Assembly: GCA_951812575.1 (NCBI GenBank)
Contig: OX638322.1
Coordinates: 1,673,925 to 1,737,924, forward strand
Direction of reading: 5' to 3'
DNA: 64,000 nucleotides
Origin: Candidatus Binatia bacterium
Lineage (GTDB): Bacteria > Desulfobacterota > Binatia > Bin18
The notes under the pieces: generated by a model
Databases searched by the model: none
The model's input: the letters and a program-made list of their open reading frames with translations, nothing else
What the model was told of the DNA's origin: nothing
In this document: in pieces, positions 33,417-43,124 of the stretch
How the letters are laid out: every line of letters starts with the position of its first letter
Numbering within the stretch: the first letter of the stretch is position 1
Made by a program: the position numbers and the translations under genes

Positions 33417-36400
33417 TTAGCCTGATACCGTAATCTCGCTCGTCCTGCCACCTTTGCGTACTTCTATGCGCATCGGCATGGCCGCAGCGACTTCTTCGAC
33501 ATGGGTAATAATACCCACCATCCGACCTTCTTCGCCCCGCAACTCTTGCAGGGTTTCCGTGACCATCTGCACGCCTTCCCGGTCCAGCGTTCCGAACCCC
33601 TCGTCCAGAATCAGGCATTCGGTTGAGGTCTGTACCGCCCGACCGGTCGCTACGGTCCGAAACCCTTGTGACAGCGCGAGCGCAATGGCAAGCGAGGCCA
33701 GAAACGTTTCTCCGCCCGACAGCGAATGGGTGGGCCGGGCACGACGCTGATCTTCATGGTCAACAATTTGGAGCGTGATCGCCCGCCCTCGATACGCAAT
33801 ATCAAACACATATCGCCCATGGGTGAGGCGTTGCAGGTGGGCGGACGCATCGCGCATCAGGGCTTCTATGGCTCCGCGCGAGAGGAAGTCAGTAAATTCC
33901 GAGCCCAGGAGCTTACGCAGGTCCGAGGCCAGACGTGCTTCACTCTGTGCGGCGTGCAGCTTTTCTTCTTCTTGCTCTTTCTCCTGCCAACGCCGTTCAG
34001 CCTCGGCATGTTCCGCCTCTAAACGCCCGCGGTGTTCCTGGAGAGACATCATCTGTCCACGGACCGTTTCAAGTTGGGGTTTGATCTGCTCTCCGTCCTC
34101 GCCGGCGTCAGTGAGGTGGTGTTGTTCGATCAGCCCACGAAGCCTTTCCCGCTCCTCTGCAATCGTGTTGGACGCCTGTTGCCGCTTCTTGTGTGACTCT
34201 TCCAGCATTTGTGTTCGGGCTTGAAGGTCGGCCTGTGATGCGGTGGCTTGGCGTTCAGCCTGTTCTCGTCTGGCCTGTGCGTTTTCTTCACGCTGCAACA
34301 AGTCTGCGTGCCGGGTTTGCTTGTCTGACAGCGCTTTGAGTTCACTTTCTACGTCTCCGGTCTGTGGCAGCACCGCGTCTTCCGCCAAACCAAGGCAGGT
34401 GCGTACGGCCTGCGCTTCGCGCGCGGCTCGGAGCAGCGCACTTTCGTACTCAGAGGCGAGCAATTTGAGATCGCCGTCTTTTTGGACCTGGGTTGTGTGC
34501 AACGAATTGAGTACCGCTTCGAGTTGACGTAAGGCTTTCTCCGCCGCCTTCATCTGTTGCTCAGCCTGCACGACCATGGTCCGACGCTGCTCAATACTCT
34601 GCTCAGGGTCTCCATTCGGGGTGAGAAATGCCGCTATCTCACCTCCGAGCACTCCTAATTCGCGTGTATCAGCCTCCATCCTTTCGGTTGTCACGCGCAA
34701 CTCTCCACCCAGCGTTGCCTCTTCTTGTTGCGCGGCTTCACGTTGGCGTGACAGTCTCGCTTTTTCCTGCTCGGCGGATACGACCTGAGCTTCCATGTCT
34801 TTGAGCGCTGCGCTCAGTTCTTCTTGCTGAGTCTGTACAGCCTGAAGAGCTTCGGAAGGAGACGCATATCTGGGGAAACGTGACACAAAGCTGTCCCGGA
34901 CTTCTTGTCTGAGGTGTTCGCGTTCTTTCAGCCCCTGCTCCGCAGCATCAAGTCTCGCCCGGCGTGTAGCAACCGTGGTGTTTGCTTCTTGCGCTTCTGT
35001 CCGTTTTTGTCGAGCGGCCCGTGCGGCACGCTCCATTTGAGTCTGAAGCATCTTCAGGTCGTCCCCAGCTTCTTGAGCAACGGGGAGCTGGCTGACGGTT
35101 GTCTGACACACGGGGCAAGGGTCGCCAACGTGAAGCGTGGCCCGCAGGTGGGCGGCTTCGTGCTGACGTTGGTTGTCTTCAAACGCGGTGCGGGCCGCTT
35201 GCTCCTGCTCTTCGGCCTGAGTGAGCGCCTGCCGGGCCTGCTGGGCGGCGTGTTTGGCCCTGGTCAGTTCAGTACGGGCAGTCTCACGTTCAGCCCTGAC
35301 TCGTTCTTCCGCCTCAGCCGCCTCTTGCAATTCTCGGCCCAGGCGTTCGGCTTCAGCGATCAACTGGCGCTTCTGCCGCTCCTCTTCTTTTGTCCGTTCG
35401 AGTTTGTCTTTTAATTCTCGAACGGTCTGTTCGCAGCTCGCATCTTGCCGCTTCAGGTCATCCAGACGGTGTTGGGTCGCGGTGTGGTCCTGGCGCAGGG
35501 CCTCTATCCGAGAGGTTAGTCGCCGCTGTTCCTGTTGCAGCTCTTTCCAGCGCCTTGCCGCGCCAAGCTTTTCCGTCAGTGTGGTCACGTCGCCGGCTTC
35601 GGCGACAAGCTGCTCAAACGTGGCGGTGTAGTCCTGATGTTGAGACCGCGCCTGCTCGCCTTGCTGCGTGTGGTCTGCGATCTGTTGTACAAGGGTATCG
35701 ACTTCTCCCTGCGTAGCGGCCCGTTCGGTCTTTTTCCGCTCGGCTTCCGTTTGAGCGGTCACCCAGACCGTAAGATGTTCAGCAGCCTGTTTGACGACCT
35801 TGTGGCGCGCTACGTCGTATCCCAACGCTTCCCGCTCTTGACCAATTTTTGCCAATTCATCTGTCAGGCTGGCAACCTGGGCGGTCGTCTCATTGGCTTT
35901 CTTTTGTGCTAGCTCTTTCTCCTGAGTGCGTGTCCGCACTTCGGTCTGAAGCTCGGTCACACGACTTCGCAAGCCTGCTATTTGATCGACGTCTTGGGCC
36001 ACATCTCGCAAGCGTTGCTCCTGCTGAGAAACCTGTTCAATGCGTTGGCTGAGCTTGGCAAGCTCATCTTTTTGAAGCGCAATATGCTCCTGACTCAAAC
36101 CGGCGTATTGGGCCAGAGTTTCACGTAGCGTTTCCGCCCGAGTTCTCGCCTGCTTCTCAACATCTCTGGCATGGTCGCGCACGCGCGTGTACACCCCGAG
36201 TTCGAGTATTTTTGCCAGTAACTCGCGCCGTTTTTCTGCCTCGCTGGTAAGAAACTCGGCATAGCGGCCTTGGGGTAAAATGACAGTTTTGGTGAAGCTG
36301 TCAAAATCGAGGCCCAAGAGTTCTTCAATCCGAGTTGTGAGGCGTAGCGCCCCAGATATATCTTGTATCCACTCCTCCCCTTCCCGCTCGCTTAAACCCG

Positions 36401-36695
36401 ACTCTGTAATCTTGCCTGTTCGGCGGACGGCTCGAAACTGTCGCTCTCCCACGCTAAAGTCAAGCACGACTTCGCATGTCTGTTCACCGGCTGAGATCAC
36501 ACCGGTTGACTTACCGTAACGTGCGGTGCGGCCATATAGGCACCAGACTATAGCGTCGATGAGGGCGGACTTGCCGCTGGCCATTGGACCGGTAATGGAG
36601 AACAGGTCGAGTTGCGAAAAGTCGACTTCGTGGACCTGATCGCCTGTCACCCGAAAGGGCATGAAATTTTTGAGGCTGAGCTTCTGTGGGCGCAT
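33417..36695 (-). CDS. sbcC: SbcC/Rad50-type SMC-like ATPase
   Basis: 1092 residues. Walker A GPMASGKSA (residues 36-44), a very long coiled coil (about 180-900), the zinc-hook CPVC near residue 528 and a C-terminal half with the ABC signature THSLSGGETFLASLAIALAL and Walker B ECLILDEGFGTLD. With SbcD it opens and trims DNA ends and hairpins. It lies 46 nt after sbcD in the same direction. Together with herA and nurA upstream this resembles the archaeal Mre11-Rad50-HerA-NurA operon. Confidence 0.96.
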   Translation of the reverse strand: MRPQKLSLKNFMPFRVTGDQVHEVDFSQLDLFSITGPMASGKSALIDAIVWCLYGRTARYGKSTGVISAGEQTCEVVLDFSVGERQFRAVRRTGKITESGLSEREGEEWIQDISGALRLTTRIEELLGLDFDSFTKTVILPQGRYAEFLTSEAEKRRELLAKILELGVYTRVRDHARDVEKQARTRAETLRETLAQYAGLSQEHIALQKDELAKLSQRIEQVSQQEQRLRDVAQDVDQIAGLRSRVTELQTEVRTRTQEKELAQKKANETTAQVASLTDELAKIGQEREALGYDVARHKVVKQAAEHLTVWVTAQTEAERKKTERAATQGEVDTLVQQIADHTQQGEQARSQHQDYTATFEQLVAEAGDVTTLTEKLGAARRWKELQQEQRRLTSRIEALRQDHTATQHRLDDLKRQDASCEQTVRELKDKLERTKEEERQKRQLIAEAERLGRELQEAAEAEERVRAERETARTELTRAKHAAQQARQALTQAEEQEQAARTAFEDNQRQHEAAHLRATLHVGDPCPVCQTTVSQLPVAQEAGDDLKMLQTQMERAARAARQKRTEAQEANTTVATRRARLDAAEQGLKEREHLRQEVRDSFVSRFPRYASPSEALQAVQTQQEELSAALKDMEAQVVSAEQEKARLSRQREAAQQEEATLGGELRVTTERMEADTRELGVLGGEIAAFLTPNGDPEQSIEQRRTMVVQAEQQMKAAEKALRQLEAVLNSLHTTQVQKDGDLKLLASEYESALLRAAREAQAVRTCLGLAEDAVLPQTGDVESELKALSDKQTRHADLLQREENAQARREQAERQATASQADLQARTQMLEESHKKRQQASNTIAEERERLRGLIEQHHLTDAGEDGEQIKPQLETVRGQMMSLQEHRGRLEAEHAEAERRWQEKEQEEEKLHAAQSEARLASDLRKLLGSEFTDFLSRGAIEALMRDASAHLQRLTHGRYVFDIAYRGRAITLQIVDHEDQRRARPTHSLSGGETFLASLAIALALSQGFRTVATGRAVQTSTECLILDEGFGTLDREGVQMVTETLQELRGEEGRMVGIITHVEEVAAAMPMRIEVRKGGRTSEITVSG

Positions 36696-36741
36696 GGCGT
36701 TCAGGGGGGATTGGGGGTTCGGGGTTGGGGGTTAGCAATAC

Positions 36742-37920
36742 TTATGCTGGCTCGTCCCGTGCGGTGCTGACCTCCTGATACAGCCGCTCAAACAGGGCCA
36801 CAAGCTGCGGCTCGGGCTCTGCGCCGCGTTTTGACTTGTAATAGTCCGTAAAAAGCTCTGCCGCGGGTCGCTCCTTCGGATTGTGGGCCGTTTCGCCGAC
36901 GGAGTCGCTCGTCGGTGTCTCTTCAAATCGGAGCGAGACTACGCCCGGCAACGCCCGAATTTGCTCGATCAGCTCAGACGTTTGACCTTCCGGCTTTAAG
37001 ACGACTTCAACCCAGGCATTAGTGAATTCTTCCGCCTGCGACAGTATTTCTTCGGCGCTTCCCGTCCGGCGCAGCAGGGCTTTGCCTGCGGTCAGCGCAA
37101 TCGGTGAGACTTCCGCCGGCCTCCCCGGATGAGCCTCAATGAGGCAGACGCTTTTGTCCTGGCCCCGCTCGCCAAAATCCATTTGCAGGATCGATCCGGC
37201 ATAGCGCGCCTGCGCCCGTGTCCCGCCCACCTTCTGGGGCTGATGCATATGCCCCAGGGCCACATAGTGCACCTGACCGGGGAATATCCCCGGATCAACA
37301 GGAAAGACGCTTGAGCGCCACTCGCCCCCTCCAAACTCCGTCCCGGAAACATGGGCGTGAGCCAGCAGGATGGACACCGCGTTGGGGTCCATTTGCCGCG
37401 TCGCTTCTTCCAGGGCGCGGAGATAGTCCTGCACCATACTCTGGTACACACTCAGCCGTTCGTTCTCGCTTTTGTCGGTTCCTTCGGCCGCAGTCAGAAC
37501 CCGGTGGGGGTGCAGATAGGGCAGACAACTCACCAGCGCCCGCTCTCCTCCGGTTCGCTGGGGAATGGAGACAATGAGGTCCGACGGGGTTTCACTCATG
37601 TCCGTCATCATATGCACGTGAAGCAAATCACCCAGCGGTTTCAGAGTGCGCAGGCGGGCGGCGTCATCGTGGTTGCCGGGAATAACGACAGAGACGATAT
37701 TGTCGCGGGCGAGTTGCGCCAGGGTGTGCGCCACCAGTTCCTCGGCAGCAAGCGGCGGGCGCCGCTCGTGAAAGACGTCCCCGGTCACCAGGACGGCATC
37801 AACCTGCTCGCGCCTGGCAATATCAACAATCTCGGCAAATACCGCCCGGTGCTCATCCAGCCGCGAGCGATTGCGGATAGTCCGGCCCACGTGCCAGTCC
37901 GAGGTATGGAGAAACCTCAT
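36742..37920 (-). CDS. sbcD: SbcD/Mre11-type exonuclease
   Basis: 392 residues. The metallophosphatase motifs are complete: FLHTSDWHVGR (Asp8, His10), VTGDVFHERRP (Asp48), VIPGNHDD (Asn83, His84), LLAHAHVSG and VALGHMHQP. It cuts double-stranded DNA ends together with SbcC. The start is 10 nt after herA, so the genes are probably read together. Confidence 0.96.
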   Translation of the reverse strand: MRFLHTSDWHVGRTIRNRSRLDEHRAVFAEIVDIARREQVDAVLVTGDVFHERRPPLAAEELVAHTLAQLARDNIVSVVIPGNHDDAARLRTLKPLGDLLHVHMMTDMSETPSDLIVSIPQRTGGERALVSCLPYLHPHRVLTAAEGTDKSENERLSVYQSMVQDYLRALEEATRQMDPNAVSILLAHAHVSGTEFGGGEWRSSVFPVDPGIFPGQVHYVALGHMHQPQKVGGTRAQARYAGSILQMDFGERGQDKSVCLIEAHPGRPAEVSPIALTAGKALLRRTGSAEEILSQAEEFTNAWVEVVLKPEGQTSELIEQIRALPGVVSLRFEETPTSDSVGETAHNPKERPAAELFTDYYKSKRGAEPEPQLVALFERLYQEVSTARDEPA

Positions 37921-37930
37921 GCCCGTATCC

Positions 37931-39625
37931 TTAATACTCGCTTTCTCGGACTCGGGACAGCTTCAAAGCGGGGGGCGGTAGTTTCTGTTCGTCCGCCCGG
38001 GTCGCCCAGGCCGGCATGGGGAAGAGAATCGGGACTGGGGTAGGAATATCGGGTTGAGACACGATCATCCGCCCGGGGGTTAAAATAGCGGCCCGCTTGC
38101 GCAGGGTTGGCGGCAGAAAACCATATTCAGCGCGTTCGGCTTCGGCGGCGTCCAGCCGGCCAACGATCCGAAAGGCAGGGTTGGCAACAATCCGCCGCTC
38201 CACTTCGGACGCGGTTTGTTGCGCGCCGATCAGAATCGTGCCGCTGGACCGCCCCCGCTCGGCAATCTCAAGCAGCCGCTCTCGAATCGGAGACCAGCCG
38301 TCACGGGGCGCGTAGCGGTTCAGCTCGTCCACAACGATAAAACACAGGGGTTCCGCTGAGCCGGTCGCTTCTTTTTCTTCCTGAATCTGTTGGAGCACGG
38401 AGCCCACCACAAAACTCTTGCCCACTTCGTACAGTCCACTCAGGCTGACCACGGTCACCTGCCTGTTGCGCCAGTTGACCGCGTGCCGGGTCGCGTCGGA
38501 GTCCGCGGGGTCGCGGATAAGATACGCGACCTTGTCTTCTGCGCTGTATAGACGGCGCAGAAACGCGCCGACCGTGCCGGGCGAATGGTTGGTCGCACTG
38601 GCAATGGCCTCCATCGCTCGGAGGAGGGTCGGAAAATCACGAACCTCGGTCGGAGGGGCCGAACTGTCGTCCTCTGCCAAGTCCTCTCCCAAGGGGAGCA
38701 ACACGCCCGGGCCCGGACCGTCTTTCTCGGCGTCTTCGGCCGCTTCAAGGAGTTTGCGCTCCACCTGATAGGTCAGGGCCGACAGTAGGGAGGCGTCTTC
38801 CCCGCCTTCAGAAAACAGATAACGCAGCAAACGCTGGCGGCAGAAATCCCGAACCGTCCAAAAGTAGGGCGTGACCTCATCCGCCTTACGGGAGCTGACT
38901 TTGGGCATGATCGGTCCGCGCGCGCTTTCCGTGGGCGGGACATAGAATTGAACCGAATCAAACGGCTCCGCCGGCAGGCCCAGTTGGGCGTAGAGGGCCT
39001 CGTCTTCTACGCCCATGGCGTTACTAGCCTTGTCCAGGAACAGCAGGTCTTCGCCTTTGACATTAAAGATAATGGCGTGGGTGTTCTTCGCGTCGGTCAG
39101 ATGCCCGCAGTGCAGCAGGCTGTGGAGCAGAAAGGTGGAATAAGTCGTCTTGGTGGCAATACCGGACACGCCGCTGATATTCATATGCGCGCCCTTGCGA
39201 CCGTTCAAAAAATCCAGGTTGCCGTACACAACATCCTTGCCGGACAGGGACAGGCCGATCGGGAACTTGCGCTCCATCTTGTCCATGAACAGGGCTTGCG
39301 CAAACTCTTTATCCTCGACCGTACGGACCGGGTCACCCGGCATCGGCGGATAATAATACTCCGGCATCAAACGGGTCACTTTAACGTGCGCGGCGATAGA
39401 GAGTTCAACCGGCAGACCGCGTTCCGCCTCAACCACGTCGGAGTCAAACGTCGAGCCCTGATGGCGGGCCCGGACGATATCGACCATGCCAAATAGTTTC
39501 AGTGGTCCGTTTGGCGAGTCGGTCTCGACCACGATGGCATCATCAACCTGGATCGCTTCGCCTTCTTCGAGCCATACCCAGAATTCGAGCGGGGTCGCGT
39601 CTTGTGTGCCGATGACTCTCCCCAT
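37931..39625 (-). CDS. herA: HerA-type hexameric DNA helicase/translocase
   Basis: 564 residues of the HerA/FtsK superfamily. The N-terminal HAS-barrel (about 1-90) is followed by Walker A SGVSGIATKTTYS (residues 151-163) and Walker B FIVVDELNRYAPRDG (about 425); GRSSGTILIGAQQTASEV is the arginine-rich sensor region. ATG 39625 was chosen because GGGAGGGG precedes it. It overlaps the 3' end of nurA by about 83 nt, which is long but without any sign of frameshift. In archaea and some bacteria HerA pumps DNA for NurA to degrade. Confidence 0.92.
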   Translation of the reverse strand: MGRVIGTQDATPLEFWVWLEEGEAIQVDDAIVVETDSPNGPLKLFGMVDIVRARHQGSTFDSDVVEAERGLPVELSIAAHVKVTRLMPEYYYPPMPGDPVRTVEDKEFAQALFMDKMERKFPIGLSLSGKDVVYGNLDFLNGRKGAHMNISGVSGIATKTTYSTFLLHSLLHCGHLTDAKNTHAIIFNVKGEDLLFLDKASNAMGVEDEALYAQLGLPAEPFDSVQFYVPPTESARGPIMPKVSSRKADEVTPYFWTVRDFCRQRLLRYLFSEGGEDASLLSALTYQVERKLLEAAEDAEKDGPGPGVLLPLGEDLAEDDSSAPPTEVRDFPTLLRAMEAIASATNHSPGTVGAFLRRLYSAEDKVAYLIRDPADSDATRHAVNWRNRQVTVVSLSGLYEVGKSFVVGSVLQQIQEEKEATGSAEPLCFIVVDELNRYAPRDGWSPIRERLLEIAERGRSSGTILIGAQQTASEVERRIVANPAFRIVGRLDAAEAERAEYGFLPPTLRKRAAILTPGRMIVSQPDIPTPVPILFPMPAWATRADEQKLPPPALKLSRVRESEY

Positions 39626-40592
39626 TTCCCCTCCCTTCAGTGACCAAGGTTTTCTCCCGCTGGGCGAATACAGCTTTCTCAATTCCTCGACGGAGGAGCA
39701 TTCGGTCGCCTAGAAGATGACGAAGACGGAGTTCAAGCCCCCTGACTGGGACAAGATTCTGTGGAGCGCGAGGGTCCTTAGGAGCACGGGAGGCGAGCTC
39801 ACAGATTCTCTTCGCGGCCTGATTCAGAACCTCAACCGCCTTTTGGAGCCCTAATTGTGTCTGTACTTCCAAACGGACAAGGCCGGCCAGGTGGGACTCT
39901 ATAGGACGAGGAGAAGAGAGGCGAAGATAGCACGTATACACGCGATATCCTTCTCTGCGGAAAAGAGGAGTACGTTGGGAGTTTTGGAGTTGCGTCAAGA
40001 TCGGCGCATGTTCTGGCGCAAGATAGAGACGATGGACGGTTTTGATAACTCCGACGACGGGGAACCCCCATTCATGCAGGGTGAGATTGCCATCAGCGAG
40101 CATGAGTCGGTCTGGTCCAGAATGCTTTTGAATCACTGCCGCCTCAGCTTCCCTCATTATTTGGAGAAGATGCTTGCGAGGTTGGTCAGGCGTACTCAGC
40201 GCTTTATAGACAAGCGGGTCCTTCATACGATTCCCGGCATAAACAGGGAGGTGATCCTCAGACTGGCCATTACCAACTATGAGTCGGCGCTGGACTGGTT
40301 CTGTGACAATCTCAGTAGCCTCCCCAATGATAACAGCACCAGCCGCGTAAGAGCAGAGCATCGCTGGAGCAAAATTATTCCCCCGACCTGAGGTATCCTC
40401 ACGCATCACCCCATCAATCACTACCGTCGTTCGGGGCCGTGAGGCGGGCCACAGGTCTCTGGGCTCCCAAGGACCTTCTTCTTCTGGAATTGCAAATTCA
40501 CGAGGGGAGCTGCCCTCTTCATTGTCCCATTCGTCCTCAACCACTATCTGTCCACCGTGATCTCCTCTCCACGGGTCTAGGGCAAGAGTCAT
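39543..40592 (-). CDS. nurA: NurA-type 5'-3' nuclease
   Basis: 349 residues of the NurA domain. TVVIDGVMREDTS gives the first catalytic Asp (Asp60) and RLMLADGNLTLHEW the second (Asp167), both in an RNase H-like fold. Near the end QNLVPVRGLELRLRHLLGD is the usual C-terminal motif. It forms a ring-shaped nuclease on the HerA hexamer and makes 3' overhangs for recombination. The last 28 codons overlap herA. First gene of the nurA-herA-sbcD-sbcC set. Confidence 0.88.
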   Translation of the reverse strand: MTLALDPWRGDHGGQIVVEDEWDNEEGSSPREFAIPEEEGPWEPRDLWPASRPRTTVVIDGVMREDTSGRGNNFAPAMLCSYAAGAVIIGEATEIVTEPVQRRLIVGNGQSEDHLPVYAGNRMKDPLVYKALSTPDQPRKHLLQIMREAEAAVIQKHSGPDRLMLADGNLTLHEWGFPVVGVIKTVHRLYLAPEHAPILTQLQNSQRTPLFRREGYRVYTCYLRLSSPRPIESHLAGLVRLEVQTQLGLQKAVEVLNQAAKRICELASRAPKDPRAPQNLVPVRGLELRLRHLLGDRMLLRRGIEKAVFAQREKTLVTEGRGNGESHRHTRRDPARILGMARRRRSDPG

Positions 40593-40945
40593 TGTGCGCT
40601 TTCTCTGGAAACAAGGAGTTTCTGCAAACGTTACCTGAGAGTGCTTATCTTACCGGAAAAACTCTATACCGGTGTAGGGAGATGACCACACCCGGAGGTG
40701 CGATTTCCCACAACCGTTGGTGACATAACCTGGGCGCACTACACAGGCATGTGTTTACACGACTCGGCTTCATACTGCCAGAGTATTGGCCAGCGTATTA
40801 CAGCCCTGTGCCCTTCGCGCCATTTTATTGAGTTGCCCTAACAAGTTGAATTCACTGATCCCCTCACAGATACGGCGCACAAGTTCTACAGCGACTGCAA
40901 AGAAAAGGCCGAAGATATAGGGTGGACGGATAGAGCCGTAGTGGA
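40593..40945. other. Non-coding gap between nurA and the J-domain relic
   Basis: No coding frame with protein-like content and no clear RNA or repeat seen here. The promoter for the nurA operon is likely to lie at its left edge. Confidence 0.4.
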
Positions 40946-41215
40946 TTGAGCAAACTGAACCCTGGAGTCAAGAACGCGCTCGAAACGCTGCGCCTCGACC
41001 CGGCAAACGCTCAGCAGCTCACCTAGCAGGACATCCGAACCGCCTATCGCAAAGCCGCTCTTACGGATCACCCCGACAAGGTATTCCAACGACTCCCCCA
41101 TGACACTCCCGCCGTCGAGCGTCAGTCAGCGAGTCAGGCTGCTGAGGCTCAGCTTAAAGCGGTTGACAATGCATACAGATATCTCCAAAGCCAGCCCCAC
41201 CTTTTCCCCGTGTAA
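40946..41215 (+). pseudogene. J-domain (DnaJ-type) gene relic with in-frame TAG
   Basis: One frame from TTG 40946 to TAA 41213 reads KNALETLRLDPANAQQLT, then a TAG at 41024-41026, then QDIRTAYRKAALTDHPDK, a helix II plus HPD tripeptide of the J-domain, then about 40 more helical codons ending in YRYLQSQPHLFPV. It would recruit an Hsp70 if expressed. One base change (GAG to TAG) explains the stop. J-domains occur in some type III effectors, and the next two genes encode a chaperone/effector pair, but that link is only positional. Confidence 0.65.
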
Positions 41216-41389
41216 GTAACGATGGTTGCTCCTCTTACGCTGCTTCGACTTCCTGTGTGGATTCAACCCTGACTTTGGAGTGGCCCTGAGTTGAACCCGG
41301 ACAATGTATTGATAGAATGACATAAGACTATAATCATTCGATAACGCGAAATACCTTTACTATCCTTAACCCTATGGGAGTCGCAGCGA

Positions 41390-41839
41390 ATGGACATCGA
41401 ACAGCTTCTAACCCTGCTCGGTCAGCAACTAGGACTTGGAGCGCTTGCGCTCGACGAGAACGGCGTCTGCCGCCTTGTCTTCGACGAGAAACTCGACGTG
41501 GACATCGAGCCGGCCGATGACGGCGCTGTCATTCACGTGTACGCGGTCGTCGGCCAGGTCCCGCCCGGCAACCGGGAGGCGCTATTCGCTGAGCTGCTGT
41601 CGGCCAATCTGTTTGGAAGGGGAACGGGCGGGGCGACCCTCGCCATCGACCAGGAGCGCAACGAGGTTATGCTCAGCCGCCGCTTTGAGCCGGACGCCAC
41701 CGACCTGCAAGTGTTCGTGAACGAGGTCGAGCGTTTCGTGAACTACGTAGAGCTTTGGGCGGGGCGGCTGCGGGCGGGTGAAGTGGGGCGGGAGGCACCG
41801 CCAGCACCGGGCCCACGTCCGGGCACCATTCGCGCCTGA
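41390..41839 (+). CDS. CesT-family type III secretion chaperone
   Basis: 149 residues. The fold pattern of CesT/SycE class I chaperones is clear: LLTLLGQQLGLGALALDENG, CRLVFDEKLDVDIEPADDG, LLSANLFGRGTGGATLAIDQ, and DLQVFVNEVERFVNYVELWA. It is small and acidic in the core. Such proteins bind the N-terminal part of an effector. It has a Pro/Ala/Gly-rich tail (about residues 132-145). It ends 23 nt before the next gene, the likely partner effector. Confidence 0.85.
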   Translation: MDIEQLLTLLGQQLGLGALALDENGVCRLVFDEKLDVDIEPADDGAVIHVYAVVGQVPPGNREALFAELLSANLFGRGTGGATLAIDQERNEVMLSRRFEPDATDLQVFVNEVERFVNYVELWAGRLRAGEVGREAPPAPGPRPGTIRA

Positions 41840-41862
41840 CCGTGACCCAGAGGAGATGAGCT

Positions 41863-42807
41863 ATGACAATTAACAAAATCGGAGCCAGCCCACAAACCCT
41901 CGCCACGCAGCAGACGACTGCGGTGGGCGCGGTGGGCGCCTTGGGCGACCGGGAGGTGAGACGCGGCAGAAGTGTGTTCGCCGCGGTCAAGAGCACGTTG
42001 TCGAAGGCCGCTCGCTACCTCAGTGGCAAGTTCAAGAGCCTGTTCTCGCGTCGGGCGCAGGTCGGCAAGGCGCCCACCGCCTTGGCGAGCGCAGCTCTGC
42101 ACACGGCGGCCGCGAAACCACAACGCGCGCCGCTGAACCTTCAGAAGCAGGGTGAGTGGCCTGTGGATGAGAAGAACTTCGCGAGTCTGTTTCAGTACGA
42201 GACCGACCAGCAATCCGAGACCTACAAAAAACACGGCATTTGCGAGCAGATGTGGAAGGACAGCTCCCGGGATACCTTCGTCGTTAATGGTGAAAACATG
42301 CAAAGAGATCCGGACCGTACCATCGAGGCCTTGCATGAATTAGTAAAGGACAAAGATGGAAAGGTCAACGAGAAGTTGCTGCTGGCGGTCTCTCAGCTCT
42401 CGCACCAGGGAGCCTTAGCCGAGGGGGTAAGACCATTCACGCTGGGAATGTATCACGACCATGGGCTGACAGTCGTTGCCGGGAGGGGTGTGGGAGAGGT
42501 TGGGACAGACGAACATAGTCAGAGTGAGAGCCGGTACGAGATTCAACGTCTCAATAGCGGCGATATACAGATCAACATATCGCGTCGAACTACCCTGGGA
42601 ACTGCCTTCGCCCAAGACGACCCCAAGCTCTTAATTGCACTAAAAGGCGACAGTTCCTTCGAGTCTTCCTTCACGCTAACGATCAACGCCGAAAGCGTCG
42701 CAAGGGGGCAACCGACCCTCACGGCGACGCCTATCCAATACGCCTACAAGATCATCGAGGCGGGAGCGGAGGACGAGGGGCAGGAAGTCCCGAACTCAAC
42801 GCAGTGA
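41863..42807 (+). CDS. Probable type III secreted effector of unknown function
   Basis: 314 residues. The first about 100 residues are Ala/Thr/Gln/Ser-rich and unstructured-looking, then basic (MTINKIGASPQTLATQQTTA; later SKAARYLSGKFKSLFSRR), as in type III signal and chaperone-binding regions. Residues about 115-300 form one domain with helices (RTIEALHELVKDKDGKVNEK) and then many strands (YEIQRLNSGDIQINISRRTT). I do not recognise it. It directly follows the CesT gene, and this pairing is the reason for the call. No secretion apparatus genes are in the window. Confidence 0.65.
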   Translation: MTINKIGASPQTLATQQTTAVGAVGALGDREVRRGRSVFAAVKSTLSKAARYLSGKFKSLFSRRAQVGKAPTALASAALHTAAAKPQRAPLNLQKQGEWPVDEKNFASLFQYETDQQSETYKKHGICEQMWKDSSRDTFVVNGENMQRDPDRTIEALHELVKDKDGKVNEKLLLAVSQLSHQGALAEGVRPFTLGMYHDHGLTVVAGRGVGEVGTDEHSQSESRYEIQRLNSGDIQINISRRTTLGTAFAQDDPKLLIALKGDSSFESSFTLTINAESVARGQPTLTATPIQYAYKIIEAGAEDEGQEVPNSTQ

Positions 42808-43124
42808 TTGCAAACTCAGCGAGGTCGCTAGCGCAGTTTACACGGTGGTGCAGCAGCGGTGCTAGGTTAGGCGCCGCCAGGAGGACAACTGAGTCCGATT
42901 TACCTTGATCGGCACGTTGAGCGGTCTTGGCATGATTACCGTTTAACGGTTGCTTCTGGCAGGCCTTTGATCTTTGCCAACCAATCCGGTTCCGCTCGGG
43001 CGCCTGGCGTTCGCTGAAATCTTCCCTTTGAACCATATAATGGTTCGATTCAGACAGTTGTTTTGACTGATTTTCAGTTCACCTTTTTTCAAATCTTGGC
43101 GAACAAACACATTATCTTGCCTCG
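42808..43124. other. Non-coding gap
   Basis: AT-richer than its surroundings and without a credible coding frame. I see no repeat or hairpin strong enough to name. Confidence 0.4.

Noticed and set aside
15676..41026. Possible stop-codon reassignment (TAG or TGA read as sense)
   Set aside because: In-frame stops occur only in decayed genes (IS1595, J-domain relic); all long genes end normally on all three stops.
40886..41101. Minus-strand 71-codon ORF
   Set aside because: It is antisense to the J-domain relic and has no start signal or family pattern.
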